Shown in pieces: positions 56,089 through 64,000 of a DNA stretch of 64,000 nt (position 1 is its first letter; every line of letters begins with the position of its first letter). The stretch is from NCBI RefSeq assembly GCF_000619805.1, contig NZ_JHUV01000011.1, positions 150,417 to 214,416 on the forward strand, in the 5' to 3' direction. The position numbers were made by a program, and so were the translations under genes. The DNA is from Sulfurihydrogenibium subterraneum DSM 15120. GTDB lineage: Bacteria > Aquificota > Aquificia > Aquificales > Hydrogenothermaceae. Under the pieces are notes generated by a model. That model did no database searches. It had not been told where the DNA came from and saw only the letters and a program-made list of their open reading frames with translations.

Positions 56089-56934
56089 TCACAAGTCATT
56101 TTCTTCTATCATAAACTTTAATTCTTCGTTCCACATAGGTATTTCAACTCCCAAAGCCTTACTTATTTTTTGATTACTCATAGCTGACCATTTTGGTCTT
56201 TTTGCAGGAAGGTTAAAGTCTGATTGGTAAGCTGGATAAATAAGTTTATTTATTCCTTTTAATTTTAAATACTCTTTAGACCATTCGTACCTTGATGCAT
56301 ATCCAGAGTTTGTAAGATGATATAATCCTATTAAACCTTGTTTTAAAGCCTTTAAAGTAATATCTACGATTGTTCTTGTTGAGGTAGGGACTGAAAACTC
56401 ATCTACCGCTATTTTTAAAATATTGTTGGCAGCTGCCCACTGGTTGAGTTTGTATAGAAAGTTTTGTTTTCCTTTTCCGTAAACCCAGCTAACTCTAAAA
56501 ATAAGGTAGTTATCTAAAATTTCTTTTATAAATTTTTCTCCTATATACTTGCTTTTTGCGTACATACTTAATGGATTTGGAGTATCATCTTCGGTATAAA
56601 AGTCCTGTTTTGTCCCATCAAAAACGTAATCGGTTGAGTAATGGATTAAAAATGATTTATACTCATGACAAATTAATCCTAAGTTTTTTATTGCAAAACC
56701 GTTTATTTCAAGAGCTTCTTTAAACTCTTCCTCTGCTTTGTCTACTAAGTTATAAGCACTACAGTTTATAACTATGTCTGGTTTGTAATCTTTTATTATT
56801 TTTTCTACAAGTTGAAAGTTGGTAATATCACACTCATTTCTTGATAAAGACAGATACTTATAGCCATTTTTTTCAAAGTACTGAGAAAACTCTGAACCTA
56901 ATTGACCGTTTTTCCCAAATATTAAATACTTCAT
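56089..56934 (-). CDS. rfbD: dTDP-4-dehydrorhamnose reductase
   Basis: Last step of dTDP-L-rhamnose synthesis. 281 residues, SDR fold: FGKNGQLGSEFSQ at the N-terminus (about 6-18), catalytic Y-x-x-x-K in MYAKSKYIGE (about 127-131), and STDYVFDG. The start overlaps rfbB by 4 bases. Terminal gene of the minus-strand polysaccharide operon. Confidence 0.96.
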   Translation of the reverse strand: MKYLIFGKNGQLGSEFSQYFEKNGYKYLSLSRNECDITNFQLVEKIIKDYKPDIVINCSAYNLVDKAEEEFKEALEINGFAIKNLGLICHEYKSFLIHYSTDYVFDGTKQDFYTEDDTPNPLSMYAKSKYIGEKFIKEILDNYLIFRVSWVYGKGKQNFLYKLNQWAAANNILKIAVDEFSVPTSTRTIVDITLKALKQGLIGLYHLTNSGYASRYEWSKEYLKLKGINKLIYPAYQSDFNLPAKRPKWSAMSNQKISKALGVEIPMWNEELKFMIEENDL

Positions 56935-57920
56935 CTGTAAACTTTTTCCCAGTAATCTTTAAGATGTTTTAATTTTTTTTCAACCCATTCCATGTTATCT
57001 AAATACCACTTAACTGTTTTTTCTATTCCTTCTTCAAATTTAATTTTTGCTTTCCATCCTATTTCTTTTTGTATTTTTTCGGTATTTAAACTATATCTGT
57101 AGTCGTGTCCTGGTCTATCTTTTACAAATTCTATAAGGCTTTCGGGTTTATTTAAAATTTGAAGAATAGATTTTACTACATCTATATTTCTTCTTTCTTC
57201 TCCGCTTCCTACGTTATAAATTTCACCTTCTTTCCCTTTTTCCATTATTTGAAATACTGCATCTGCACAGTCTGACACGAATAGCCATTCTCTAATGTTT
57301 TGTCCTGTTCCGTAAACAGGAATAGGTTCTTCATTTAACGCTTTTAAAATAACAACTGGAATTAATTTTTCTGGATACTGCCACCACCCGTAATTGTTAG
57401 ATGGTCTTACTGTAATAACTGGCAGTTTGTAAGTTCTATAGTAGGCTCTTCCAAGCATATCTGCTGACGCCTTACTAACAGAGTAAGGAGAGTTTGGATT
57501 TAATGGTGTATCTTCATAAAATTGTCCTTCTTCTCCTAATTCTCCATAAACTTCATCTGTGGCTATGTTTATAAACTGTTTTATATTACTTTCTTTTGCT
57601 ACGTCTAATAAAACTTGTGTTCCTTTTACATTTGTTTCTATAAAAATTGAAGGGTCTAAAATACTTCTATCTACGTGGCTTTCTGCTGCCCAGTGGACTA
57701 ATACATCTGGCTTTTCTGTTTTGAAAATATGCTCTATAAGTTCTTTGTTTGTAATGTCTGCCTTGTAAAATTTTATTTTGTTTTCTACTTCTTTTAGTCT
57801 TTCTAAATCTCCTGCATATGTGAGTTTATCAACTACTACTACGTCAAATCCTTTTTTTACTCCCTGTCTTACAAATTCACTTCCTATAAACCCAGCTCCA
57901 CCTGTTATTAATAGTTTCAA
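56931..57920 (-). CDS. rfbB: dTDP-glucose 4,6-dehydratase
   Basis: 329 residues. N-terminal NAD site GGAGFIGSEFVRQ (about 7-19); TDEVYG, Y-x-x-x-K in SPYSVSKASADM, and RPSNNYG are all conserved. Makes dTDP-4-keto-6-deoxyglucose. Between rfbC and rfbD. Confidence 0.96.
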   Translation of the reverse strand: MKLLITGGAGFIGSEFVRQGVKKGFDVVVVDKLTYAGDLERLKEVENKIKFYKADITNKELIEHIFKTEKPDVLVHWAAESHVDRSILDPSIFIETNVKGTQVLLDVAKESNIKQFINIATDEVYGELGEEGQFYEDTPLNPNSPYSVSKASADMLGRAYYRTYKLPVITVRPSNNYGWWQYPEKLIPVVILKALNEEPIPVYGTGQNIREWLFVSDCADAVFQIMEKGKEGEIYNVGSGEERRNIDVVKSILQILNKPESLIEFVKDRPGHDYRYSLNTEKIQKEIGWKAKIKFEEGIEKTVKWYLDNMEWVEKKLKHLKDYWEKVYR

Positions 57921-57923
57921 ATC

Positions 57924-58496
57924 TTATCCTCCGTATACAAAATTTATCTCTGCTTCTTCAAGCGTTGGTAGATTTTTATCTTTTTCAGATAGTATTATGT
58001 TTTCAATACTATCAATAGGCCATTTTATGTTGATTGTTTTATCATTCCATATTATGCCTGCATCATGCTGTGGTGAATATTCAGCTCCTGATACTTTGTA
58101 TATAATTTCAGCTTCTTCAGACAACGTTAAAAAACCGTGAGCAAAGCCTTTTGGTATCCATAGCATAAGTTTATTTTCTTCGGATAGTTCGTATCCTACC
58201 CATTTTCCATAAGTAGGACTTCCTTTTCTTATATCTACCGCAACGTCAAAAATTCTTCCTTTTATACATCTTATTAATTTTCCTTGTGCAGCAGGTTCTT
58301 TCTGATAATGAAGTCCTCTTAAAACGCCTTTTATAGATTTTGAATGATTATCTTGAACAAAATCTGTGTCTATTCCAGCTTTTTCAAATTCTGACTTTTT
58401 ATAGCTTTCCATAAAAAATCCACGTTTGTCGCTAAATACTTTTGGCTTTATTAAAATTACTTCTGGTACTTCAGTTTTTATAAACTCAAAAGGCAT
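57924..58496 (-). CDS. rfbC: dTDP-4-dehydrorhamnose 3,5-epimerase
   Basis: 190 residues from ATG 58496, which has AGAGGAA 5 bases upstream; six extra upstream residues are unlikely because they overlap rfbA. Cupin fold: catalytic His in LRGLHYQKEP (about 60), DNHSKS, and WIPKGFAHGFLTL near 115. Overlaps nothing downstream but is 3 bases from rfbB. Confidence 0.95.
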   Translation of the reverse strand: MPFEFIKTEVPEVILIKPKVFSDKRGFFMESYKKSEFEKAGIDTDFVQDNHSKSIKGVLRGLHYQKEPAAQGKLIRCIKGRIFDVAVDIRKGSPTYGKWVGYELSEENKLMLWIPKGFAHGFLTLSEEAEIIYKVSGAEYSPQHDAGIIWNDKTINIKWPIDSIENIILSEKDKNLPTLEEAEINFVYGG

Positions 58497-58497
58497 G

Positions 58498-59376
58498 TTA
58501 TTCCTCTTTTGCAATTTCTAATAAATATTTTCCATAATCTGTTTTTTCTAAGGGTTTAGCAAGTTCTAAAAGTTGCTCTTTTGTTATCCAGTTATTATTA
58601 TAAGCTATTTCTTCTATACATCCTATCATAAGTCCAGTTCTTTTTTCTATAGTTGCTACAAACTCTCCAGCCTCAAGGAAACTGTCGTGGGTTCCTGCAT
58701 CAAACCATGCAAAACCTCTTCCAAGTAGCTTTACTTTTAACTTTTTTTGTTTTAAATACTCTTCGTTTACAGAAGTTATTTCAAGCTCTCCTCTTTCTGA
58801 AGGTTTTACGTTTTTTGCTATTTCAACTGCATTACTATCGTAAAAATACATTCCAACTACTGCATAATGTGATTTTGGTTTTTTTGGTTTTTCTTCTATT
58901 GATATTACATTTTGATTTTCATCAAATTCCACTACTCCAAATCTTTCTGGGTCTTTTACAGAATATCCAAATACGTATGCACCACCGTTTTTTTCTATGT
59001 CTTCTCTTGCCTGGTTCATTATTTTTACTAAATCGTGTCCAAAAAATACATTGTCTCCAAGCATGTATAAAATGTTATCGTTGCCTATAAAATCTTTTGC
59101 GAGTATAAGTCCTTCTGCAAGACCATTAGGTTTGTGTTGTATAGTGTACTGGATGTTCATACCTAACTTGCTACCGTCTCCAAACAGATTTTTAAACATT
59201 TCTAAATCCGATGGATTCACCACAAACATAACGTCTTTAATTTTTAGTAGCATAACTAATGATAGGGGGTAATATATCATAGGTTTATTATAAATCGGTA
59301 AAAAGTGTTTATTTATTGCAATAGTTACTGGATAAAGTCTTGTTCCACTACCTCCTGCAAGTATAACAGCCTTCAC
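58498..59376 (-). CDS. rfbA: Glucose-1-phosphate thymidylyltransferase
   Basis: 292 residues. Nucleotidyltransferase signature [22 protein letters not shown] (about 6-27), with [12 protein letters not shown] and the Mg site. First enzyme of dTDP-sugar synthesis. Ribosome site AAGGAGG before ATG. Next to the coiled-coil nuclease-like gene. Confidence 0.97.
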   Translation of the reverse strand: MKAVILAGGSGTRLYPVTIAINKHFLPIYNKPMIYYPLSLVMLLKIKDVMFVVNPSDLEMFKNLFGDGSKLGMNIQYTIQHKPNGLAEGLILAKDFIGNDNILYMLGDNVFFGHDLVKIMNQAREDIEKNGGAYVFGYSVKDPERFGVVEFDENQNVISIEEKPKKPKSHYAVVGMYFYDSNAVEIAKNVKPSERGELEITSVNEEYLKQKKLKVKLLGRGFAWFDAGTHDSFLEAGEFVATIEKRTGLMIGCIEEIAYNNNWITKEQLLELAKPLEKTDYGKYLLEIAKEE

Positions 59377-59387
59377 AAAATCCCTCC

Positions 59388-60056
59388 TTATTCTATCTGG
59401 TCAAAGTTAAGAATATCCATATATTCCCACTCTCTATAAGCCATAGCGTATATTTTGTTTTTAGTTAGAGTGTTTACAGTATTTTCATCCATTGATAAAG
59501 ATGCTAAAATTGGAACTATCTTATAATCTCTATACTCTGGAAAAGCTATTTTAAACTTTTCAACCTTATCAAACACATCTTCTACAAACTTTCCTCTAAA
59601 AGTAGTTTTAACTTCTATTAAAAATACTGTTTTACAGGATTCACTTATTGCAATAACGTCAAACTCTGTATGAACTTTTTGTTCGTTTACTTCAACATTT
59701 ATTGATTTTCTATCAATTTTGCATTTAAAGTACTTTTCCAAAACAGGTCTTGTAGCTGGAGAGATAATGTCTTCAACGATAGTTCCCATTTTATTAGACA
59801 GCTCTCCCCATCTTTTGTTCATTTCTTTTATCTGCTTGTTGACTTCTTGTTTGTACTCTTTTATCTGTTTGTCAACTTCTTGTTTGTACTTTTCAAACTC
59901 TTCATCCATTTTGGCAAATTTTCTATCGTTTTCTTGCTTGTACTCTTTTATCTCTCTGCTCAAACTTTGAATTTCCATTTCTGTTTTTTGCTGTATGTAT
60001 AAAAGTCTCATCATCATTTCTTCAAGTCTGGATACTTTTTCTTCTAATACTTCCAT
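59388..60056 (-). CDS. Coiled-coil protein with PD-(D/E)XK-like nuclease domain
   Basis: 222 residues from ATG 60056 with GGAGGAG 7-8 bases upstream. Residues 1-90 are a long charged coiled coil with near-identical repeats ([23 protein letters not shown]). The C-terminal domain (about 95-220) has [10 protein letters not shown] and [10 protein letters not shown], a D...E-x-K pattern of the nuclease fold (DUF3782-like). Such proteins are often seen in multiple copies in thermophiles; function unknown. It interrupts the sugar operon between manC and rfbA but is co-oriented, so it is probably co-transcribed. Confidence 0.78.
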   Translation of the reverse strand: MEVLEEKVSRLEEMMMRLLYIQQKTEMEIQSLSREIKEYKQENDRKFAKMDEEFEKYKQEVDKQIKEYKQEVNKQIKEMNKRWGELSNKMGTIVEDIISPATRPVLEKYFKCKIDRKSINVEVNEQKVHTEFDVIAISESCKTVFLIEVKTTFRGKFVEDVFDKVEKFKIAFPEYRDYKIVPILASLSMDENTVNTLTKNKIYAMAYREWEYMDILNFDQIE

Positions 60057-60090
60057 TTTTATCTCCTCCAAAGAAGCTTATGTAAAAAAT

Positions 60091-61494
60091 CTATGTCCTT
60101 CCGTAGTTATCTTCAAATCTTATTATATCATCTTCTTTTACGTACTCTCCTACTTGGATTTCGATTATTTCAAGGGGAATTTTACCCGGGTTTGAGAGTC
60201 TGTGTTTTGTGCTTTTGGGGACGTATATACTCTCGTTTTCGTGGATGTAGTACTCTTTTCTCTCTTTTCCGTATATATCTTCAAGCACTACTTTAGCTGT
60301 TCCTCTTACTACTACCCAGTGTTCGCTTCTGTGATGGTGAAGTTGCATACTTAAAGATTCTCCCGGATTTACCACTATCCTTTTTATTCTATATCTTTCT
60401 CCTTCTTCAAGCTCTGTGTAGCTTCCCCAAGGTCTGTATACTCTTTTGTGTATCTCTGTTATCTCTTTATACTGAGGATTTTCCTTTAAAGTGTTTACTA
60501 AATCTTTTACTTTTTGAGTATCTCCTTTTTTAGCTATAAGAATAACATCGTCTGTTTCTACTATTACTAAGTCTTCTATTGATACAGTAGCTATTAGTCT
60601 CTTATTTGAAAGTATTACGGAGTTTTTCGTGTTTATGTTTACTACATTCCCTTCTTTTACGTTTTGGTTTTGGTCTTTTTCTAACGTTTCATATACACTG
60701 TCCCAAGAGCCAAGGTCTGACCATTTTATATCAGCAGGGATTACAGATGCTTTGTCTGTTTTTTCCATTATGGCGTAGTCTATGGATATGTCTGGCATGT
60801 TTGAAAAGTTTTCAAGGAGTGTTTGGTAAGAGTTTTCTTGGAAAAGTTGATATATGTCTGGGTTGTGTTTTTTTAGTTCTTGAAGGATGTTTGATATAGT
60901 AAAGGCAAACATTCCACTGTTCCAGTAGTAGTTTCCTTTTTGTAGGTAATCTTGGGCTTTTTCTAATGAAGGTTTTTCGTGGAATTTTAGTACTTTATAA
61001 GTGTAATCGTTAATTTTTTCTCCTGATTCTATGTAGCCGTATCCAGTTTCTGGTTTTGTTGGTTTTATACCAAAGGTTATAAGATAATCTTTTGCTACTT
61101 TTTCAGCTTTTTTAATGTAATCTACAAAAAGGTCTGTTGGCTCTATAAGATGGTCTGAAGGGAATATGCCTAAGACTTCATCTTCAGGAAGGTCTAACTT
61201 TTCTAAGGCAAACTTTACCGCCAAGGCTACAGCTGGAGCTGTGTTTCTGCCGACAGGTTCTTCTATGAGATGATAATGGTTTAGATTTATATCTTTTAGC
61301 TGGTTTATAACGTGGAATTTGTACTCTGTATTTGTGATTATAATTGGGTCTTTTGAAATAGGAAGTAATCTTAAAACTGTGTTTTGAAATAAAGATTTAT
61401 CACTTCCTATTTTTAAAAACTGTTTAGGATAATTTTTCCTTGATAAAGGAAACAACCTCGTCCCACTACCACCTGCAAGTATCACAGCTTTCAT
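60091..61494 (-). CDS. manC: Bifunctional mannose-1-phosphate guanylyltransferase / mannose-6-phosphate isomerase
   Basis: 467 residues. N-terminal GDP-mannose pyrophosphorylase: [24 protein letters not shown] (about 6-29), and FPSDHLI near 114. C-terminal type II phosphomannose isomerase cupin: GESLSMQLHHHRSEHWVVVRGTAKV (about 383-407). Makes GDP-mannose for polysaccharide, or GDP-sugars in general. AAGGAGG precedes the ATG. Three genes upstream of the rfb genes. Confidence 0.95.
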   Translation of the reverse strand: MKAVILAGGSGTRLFPLSRKNYPKQFLKIGSDKSLFQNTVLRLLPISKDPIIITNTEYKFHVINQLKDINLNHYHLIEEPVGRNTAPAVALAVKFALEKLDLPEDEVLGIFPSDHLIEPTDLFVDYIKKAEKVAKDYLITFGIKPTKPETGYGYIESGEKINDYTYKVLKFHEKPSLEKAQDYLQKGNYYWNSGMFAFTISNILQELKKHNPDIYQLFQENSYQTLLENFSNMPDISIDYAIMEKTDKASVIPADIKWSDLGSWDSVYETLEKDQNQNVKEGNVVNINTKNSVILSNKRLIATVSIEDLVIVETDDVILIAKKGDTQKVKDLVNTLKENPQYKEITEIHKRVYRPWGSYTELEEGERYRIKRIVVNPGESLSMQLHHHRSEHWVVVRGTAKVVLEDIYGKERKEYYIHENESIYVPKSTKHRLSNPGKIPLEIIEIQVGEYVKEDDIIRFEDNYGRT

Positions 61495-61508
61495 TGAAAT
61501 TTCCCTCC

Positions 61509-62561
61509 TTACTTTAAAAATGCTTTGGCTTTACTGTGTATTAGTTTTCTATAGGTTAGATTGTAAATTATTGCAAAAAATAGGCAAACTATTATTAAAT
61601 ATAGAGTATTATTGTAAAAAATCACCGATGGTAGAACAGCAAAAAGATTTAAAACCCAGAGAAAAACAGAAGTGGCAGAGTTTTGTAAAGTTTTGTTATT
61701 AAACGGAACTTTTTTTAATGAAATTACTCTATATACCATCATATGATAATGAAGAGGATCTGGCTCAAAAGCAGAAGTCCCCCTGATAATTTCTTTTCTA
61801 TAAAATGAAAACAGAACTTCATAAACAGGATAAAAGTTAACAGCTAAGGCAAACCAAGGAGAAACAGATGGATTATTTTTAACAAGAAGAATCACTAAAC
61901 CTCCTATCCAAAAACCTATAAAGTAAGCTCCTCCATCTCCTAAAAAAATCTTACCAAAAGGAAAATTTAAAATAAAAAATCCAAGTAGAGCAAACACAGA
62001 CATTATTGAAAAGTCTCTTATTAAAAAATCTCCAACGTCATTTGCAACATACCCAATAGCTAACAAAATCATAATACTAACTCCAGAAGCAAGACCATTA
62101 AACCCATCTATAATGTTTATAGCATTAGAAAGCCCAACGAGTGCAAAGACAGTAAACAACAGTGAGATTATACCTACTGATAGTAGCTGGTCTATCAATG
62201 GAACGTCAACCTTCGTAATTTTTACGTCTAAAACAAAGTAAGCTATAATTCCGCCGATTGACATAAGAAAAAGTCTTATTTTTGGATGTAAAGTCCTTGT
62301 TAAATCTTCTACAAATCCAGAGAGAAATATAGGTAGAGATACAATAACATAAATCCAGAAGTGAGGATTATAAATCATAAGTCCAACACTTAAAGCAATA
62401 AAAATACCAAACCCTCCTATTCTTGGAGTAGGATTCTCGTGAAATCTCTGAGGTCCTGCGTGTAGATGGTCTGTGATGAAAATATCTAATTTTTTAGAGT
62501 AAAGTATTATTAAAAAACAAACAAAAAAACTTATTGCAAAGGTTATGGTATGTATTAGCAT
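61509..62561 (-). CDS. WecA/MraY-like polyprenyl-phosphate sugar-1-phosphate transferase
   Basis: 350 residues, about ten membrane helices, starting MLIHTITFAISFFVCFLIILY. Family signatures: HAGPQRFHENPTPRIGG (about 36-52), NAINIIDGFNGLASG (about 147-161), LGDGGAYFIGFWIGG, and DPLHYHMMVYRV at the C-terminus. First membrane step of O-antigen or surface polysaccharide: transfer of GlcNAc/hexose-1-P to undecaprenyl phosphate. The motif usually DDR/DDL is FVEDLT here. A similar N-terminal fragment occurs as a relic at 63165-63319. Confidence 0.9.
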   Translation of the reverse strand: MLIHTITFAISFFVCFLIILYSKKLDIFITDHLHAGPQRFHENPTPRIGGFGIFIALSVGLMIYNPHFWIYVIVSLPIFLSGFVEDLTRTLHPKIRLFLMSIGGIIAYFVLDVKITKVDVPLIDQLLSVGIISLLFTVFALVGLSNAINIIDGFNGLASGVSIMILLAIGYVANDVGDFLIRDFSIMSVFALLGFFILNFPFGKIFLGDGGAYFIGFWIGGLVILLVKNNPSVSPWFALAVNFYPVYEVLFSFYRKEIIRGTSAFEPDPLHYHMMVYRVISLKKVPFNNKTLQNSATSVFLWVLNLFAVLPSVIFYNNTLYLIIVCLFFAIIYNLTYRKLIHSKAKAFLK

Positions 62562-62573
62562 ATAAAAGTTCCC

Positions 62574-63100
62574 CTATATCCTTAAATGTAAAGCAAACTC
62601 GTATAGGTTTTCAAATGAAAAATCTGCTAACTCTGGCTCTTTATTATTTTTATCAATAAAAACAGAATAAGCTCCAATATTTTTTCCAAACTCTATATCT
62701 GACAAACTATCTCCCACTACTATGGATTTTTTGAAATCTATGTCTTTGAATCTTTCTTTCGATTGTAAAGCCATAACTATATCAGGTTTTCTACAGCTAC
62801 AATTTTCCTTTTCATAATCATGAGGGCAGTAAAACACGGCATCTATTTTCCACCGACTTTTTCTATTTCTTTTATCATAAAGTTGTGGATAGATTCTACG
62901 TCCTTTGTACTCATTAAACCTCTTCCTATACCTCTTTGATTTGAAATAACTATAATTCTACCAAATGTTTGACTGAGAATAGGAAACGCAGATAAAACGC
63001 CATCTAAAAACTCAACCATACTGACGTTTAGTACATATCCATTTTCAATCTTTTTATTTATAACTCCACCTCTATCTAAAAAAAAGAGTCCAGCTTTTAT
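62574..63100 (-). pseudogene. gmhB: GmhB-type heptose bisphosphate phosphatase, frameshifted
   Basis: HAD phosphatase of heptose synthesis, broken in three ways. The first frame begins at an ATA (63100-63098) and reads LFFLDRGGVINKK; the family has LDRDG, so the second catalytic Asp is Gly. It continues VISNQRGIGRGLMSTKD to VGGK and TAG near 62856. The second frame (open from 62837) carries on CPHDYEKENCSCRKPD with the zinc-binding cysteines, then VVGDSLSDIEFGKNIGA to 62574. One extra A in GGAAAATAG would restore the frame. Lost start, lost Asp and frameshift together point to a pseudogene. Confidence 0.9.
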
Positions 63101-63319
63101 TTACTTTTGGCAATTTCAATTTTCGCTCTTTCATAGTCTTCTGGTATGCAAATATCAATAAAGCTAAAAAATATCGCTACCCCACCAATTCTTGACACTT
63201 CCCAGTCGTGGAATTTCTGAACCCCAGAAGTGGTTATCCACGAAGCTTCTATGTTTTAACTTTATAAAAATAAAACACAATGAAAAGCTCACTATAAAAG
63301 ATGTTATTAAATAAAGCAT
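63101..63319 (-). pseudogene. Chimeric relic: GT4 transferase N-terminus joined to nucleotidyltransferase C-terminus
   Basis: From ATG 63319 (RBS GTGAGG) one frame reads MLYLITSFIVSFSLCFIFIK, then LKHRSFVDNHF; near 63228 the frame changes to SGVQKFHDWEVSRIGG, then VAIFFSF. This is the N-terminus of a WecA/MraY-like transferase (compare PQRFHENPTPRIGG at 61509-62561). It runs straight into IDICIPEDYERAKIEIAKSK and TAA 63103-63101, a typical nucleotidyltransferase tail of the HddC type (family FIDIG-x-PEDY). The join lies near 63155-63165, around the shared F-I-D-I. Confidence 0.75.
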
Positions 63320-63712
63320 TAATTCCTCACATATCTAAGCTTTTCCAAAATTTTTTTATTTATTATCTCTCTTTCTTTATCAAAAAACCATCCCCATTTA
63401 TTAAAGTATTTTATAGCGCTTTCAATGTGATATTTAAGTAGTTTTTTGTTTTTATAAGAACCTTTCCCATATTAGTGATATATATGGACATAAGGATAAA
63501 AAAATTGTTTTTGAAACTTTGTGGATTCTTCTTGATAACTCCGTATCTTCTAAATACATAAAAAATCTCTCATCAAATAAGCCTACTTTTTCTAATACTT
63601 TAGTTCTTATAAACATAAAACATCCAGAGAGATAGGGAACTTCCATTATTTTATTATAACCTGTAAACCTTAGCTCATAGATTGTATAAGTTCTATACAT
63701 CGTGAACACCCA
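63319..63712 (-). pseudogene. GT2 (WbbL-like) glycosyltransferase, 5' truncated and frameshifted
   Basis: Rhamnosyltransferase-like C-terminal half. The open part reads VPYLSGCFMFIRTKVLEKVG, then LFDERFFMYLEDTELSRRI, up to a T7 run (63498-63504), after which the frame is wrong. With one T fewer it continues FYPYVHIYH, a TAA nonsense codon (63474-63472), then YGKGSYKNKKLLKYH, SAIKYFNKWGWFFDKER and ends RYVRN at 63319. The N-terminal catalytic half is absent; the sequence upstream is transposase-associated. So: truncation by the mobile element plus a frameshift plus a stop. Confidence 0.85.
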
Positions 63713-64000
63713 CACCTAAAAAATTTTATTACATTTTATTAACTATGTCTGCAGGAGTTTTGTATCCTAAAGAGTAGTGCGGTCTTATAAAATTGTATTT
63801 CTCCACATAACTACTTAATCTTCTATTCATCTCATCTATCGTATATTCCATTTTCTCTATAAACCATAACTCCTCTTCTATTGTCCTTATTAATCTTTCT
63901 ACAGCTCCATTTGTCTTTGGACTTCTCGGATAGCTAAAGTAATGCTCTATCCCTATCTCATTTAAATATTTGTCAAACTCCCCTAAAAACTCGCTCCCAT
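63702..64000 (-). mobile_element. Insertion sequence, right part (5' end beyond window)
   Basis: Holds the 3' end of a DDE transposase and appears to join the GT2 relic at about 63700-63716. The sequence GTGTGGGTGTTCACG on the minus strand at the junction (near 63716-63702) may be the terminal repeat; the other end is outside the window, so this cannot be checked here. Confidence 0.6.
63729..64000 (-). CDS. DDE integrase-type transposase (IS481/IS3-like), C-terminal part
   Basis: Open to the window edge, so the N-terminus is missing. About 90 residues: GSEFLGEFDKYLNEIGIEHY, then FSYPRSPKTNGAVERLIRTIEEEL, then YNFIRPHYSLGYKTPADIVNKM and TAA 63731-63729. The NGxVER Glu region, then the YN-x-x-RPH-x-SLG-x-x-TPA tail, are diagnostic of rve-type integrase-core transposases. 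Family placement between IS481 and IS3 is not decided by this fragment. Confidence 0.88.
   Translation of the reverse strand, partial: GSEFLGEFDKYLNEIGIEHYFSYPRSPKTNGAVERLIRTIEEELWFIEKMEYTIDEMNRRLSSYVEKYNFIRPHYSLGYKTPADIVNKM

Noticed and set aside
58653..59272. Long open frames on the plus strand opposite rfbA
   Set aside because: Composition is leucine/phenylalanine-rich antisense of a solid gene, with no ribosome-binding site or known domain.
62850..62862. Programmed frameshift in gmhB
   Set aside because: The A run is only four bases long, and the gene also lacks a start codon and a catalytic Asp, so decay explains it better.

Overview
This is an AT-rich bacterial chromosome segment with compact, strongly operonic genes, frequent TTG/GTG starts and A/G-rich Shine-Dalgarno sites. 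The gene content suggests a thermophilic, sulfur-oxidising member of the Aquificota, most likely a Sulfurihydrogenibium-like Hydrogenothermaceae. The support is a Mo sulfite-oxidase family protein with a c-type cytochrome, heptose/KDO/dTDP-rhamnose envelope genes, an RNase P RNA with a very long P1 helix, and two lone tnpB genes. This placement is inference; there is no rRNA or tRNA gene in the window to confirm it.

Layout. 1-2392: 3' part of gmhA, tmRNA (ssrA), a universal stress protein and a YeiH-type exporter. 2477-10322: one long minus-strand run, gpsA, MFS transporter, rhomboid protease, Spy-like periplasmic protein, panC, then MoxR / DUF58 / transglutaminase-membrane protein. 10400-12020: lone tnpB element. 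12080-18767: ChaN-like lipoprotein, orphan antitoxin, mutS, an Rpn-nuclease relic, a small DUF2892-like membrane protein, an Mre11/SbcD-like phosphoesterase and a DUF234-type ATPase. 18766-22367: rnpB, and divergently a very large PhnD-PAS-GAF-PAS-GGDEF-EAL protein. 22348-27277: minC-minD-minE-hisG-glmU-ppiC/surA-yraN. 27359-32197: lysA-purD, elbB-nnrD/E. 32549-36963: MrfA-like helicase, divergent from a bifunctional nuclease, a macro-domain protein and a coiled-coil putative nuclease. 36953-43151: tig-clpP-clpX-engB-trpA-hisH-bioF. 43379-46531: speD, a pyridoxamine-phosphate-oxidase-like protein, Fic protein and a TolC-family protein. 46546-48180: second lone tnpB. 48352-52923: kdsA, a lipoprotein, a TrmA/RlmD-type methyltransferase, sulfite dehydrogenase and cytochrome c. 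52960-56003: PEGA/beta-propeller lipoprotein and divergent pgi. 56089-62561: surface-polysaccharide operon (WecA/MraY-like transferase, ManC, a nuclease-like coiled-coil protein, RfbA-C-B-D). 62574-64000: a graveyard of gmhB, a nucleotidyltransferase, a GT4 transferase and a GT2 glycosyltransferase, abutting a DDE transposase that runs off the window.

The genes fall into envelope construction (KDO, heptose, dTDP-rhamnose, GDP-mannose, UDP-GlcNAc via GlmU, a TolC-type channel, SurA-like folding), protein quality control (trigger factor, ClpXP, tmRNA), cell division (MinCDE), and core biosynthesis (pantothenate, His, Trp, Lys, purine, biotin, polyamine). I did not find a clear new multi-gene system. 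The most informative material is gene decay and remodelling: damaged sugar genes at the right edge, three scattered relics of one Rpn-type nuclease family, a toxin start fragment fused onto the mutS leader, and a possible upstream ORF overlapping speD.
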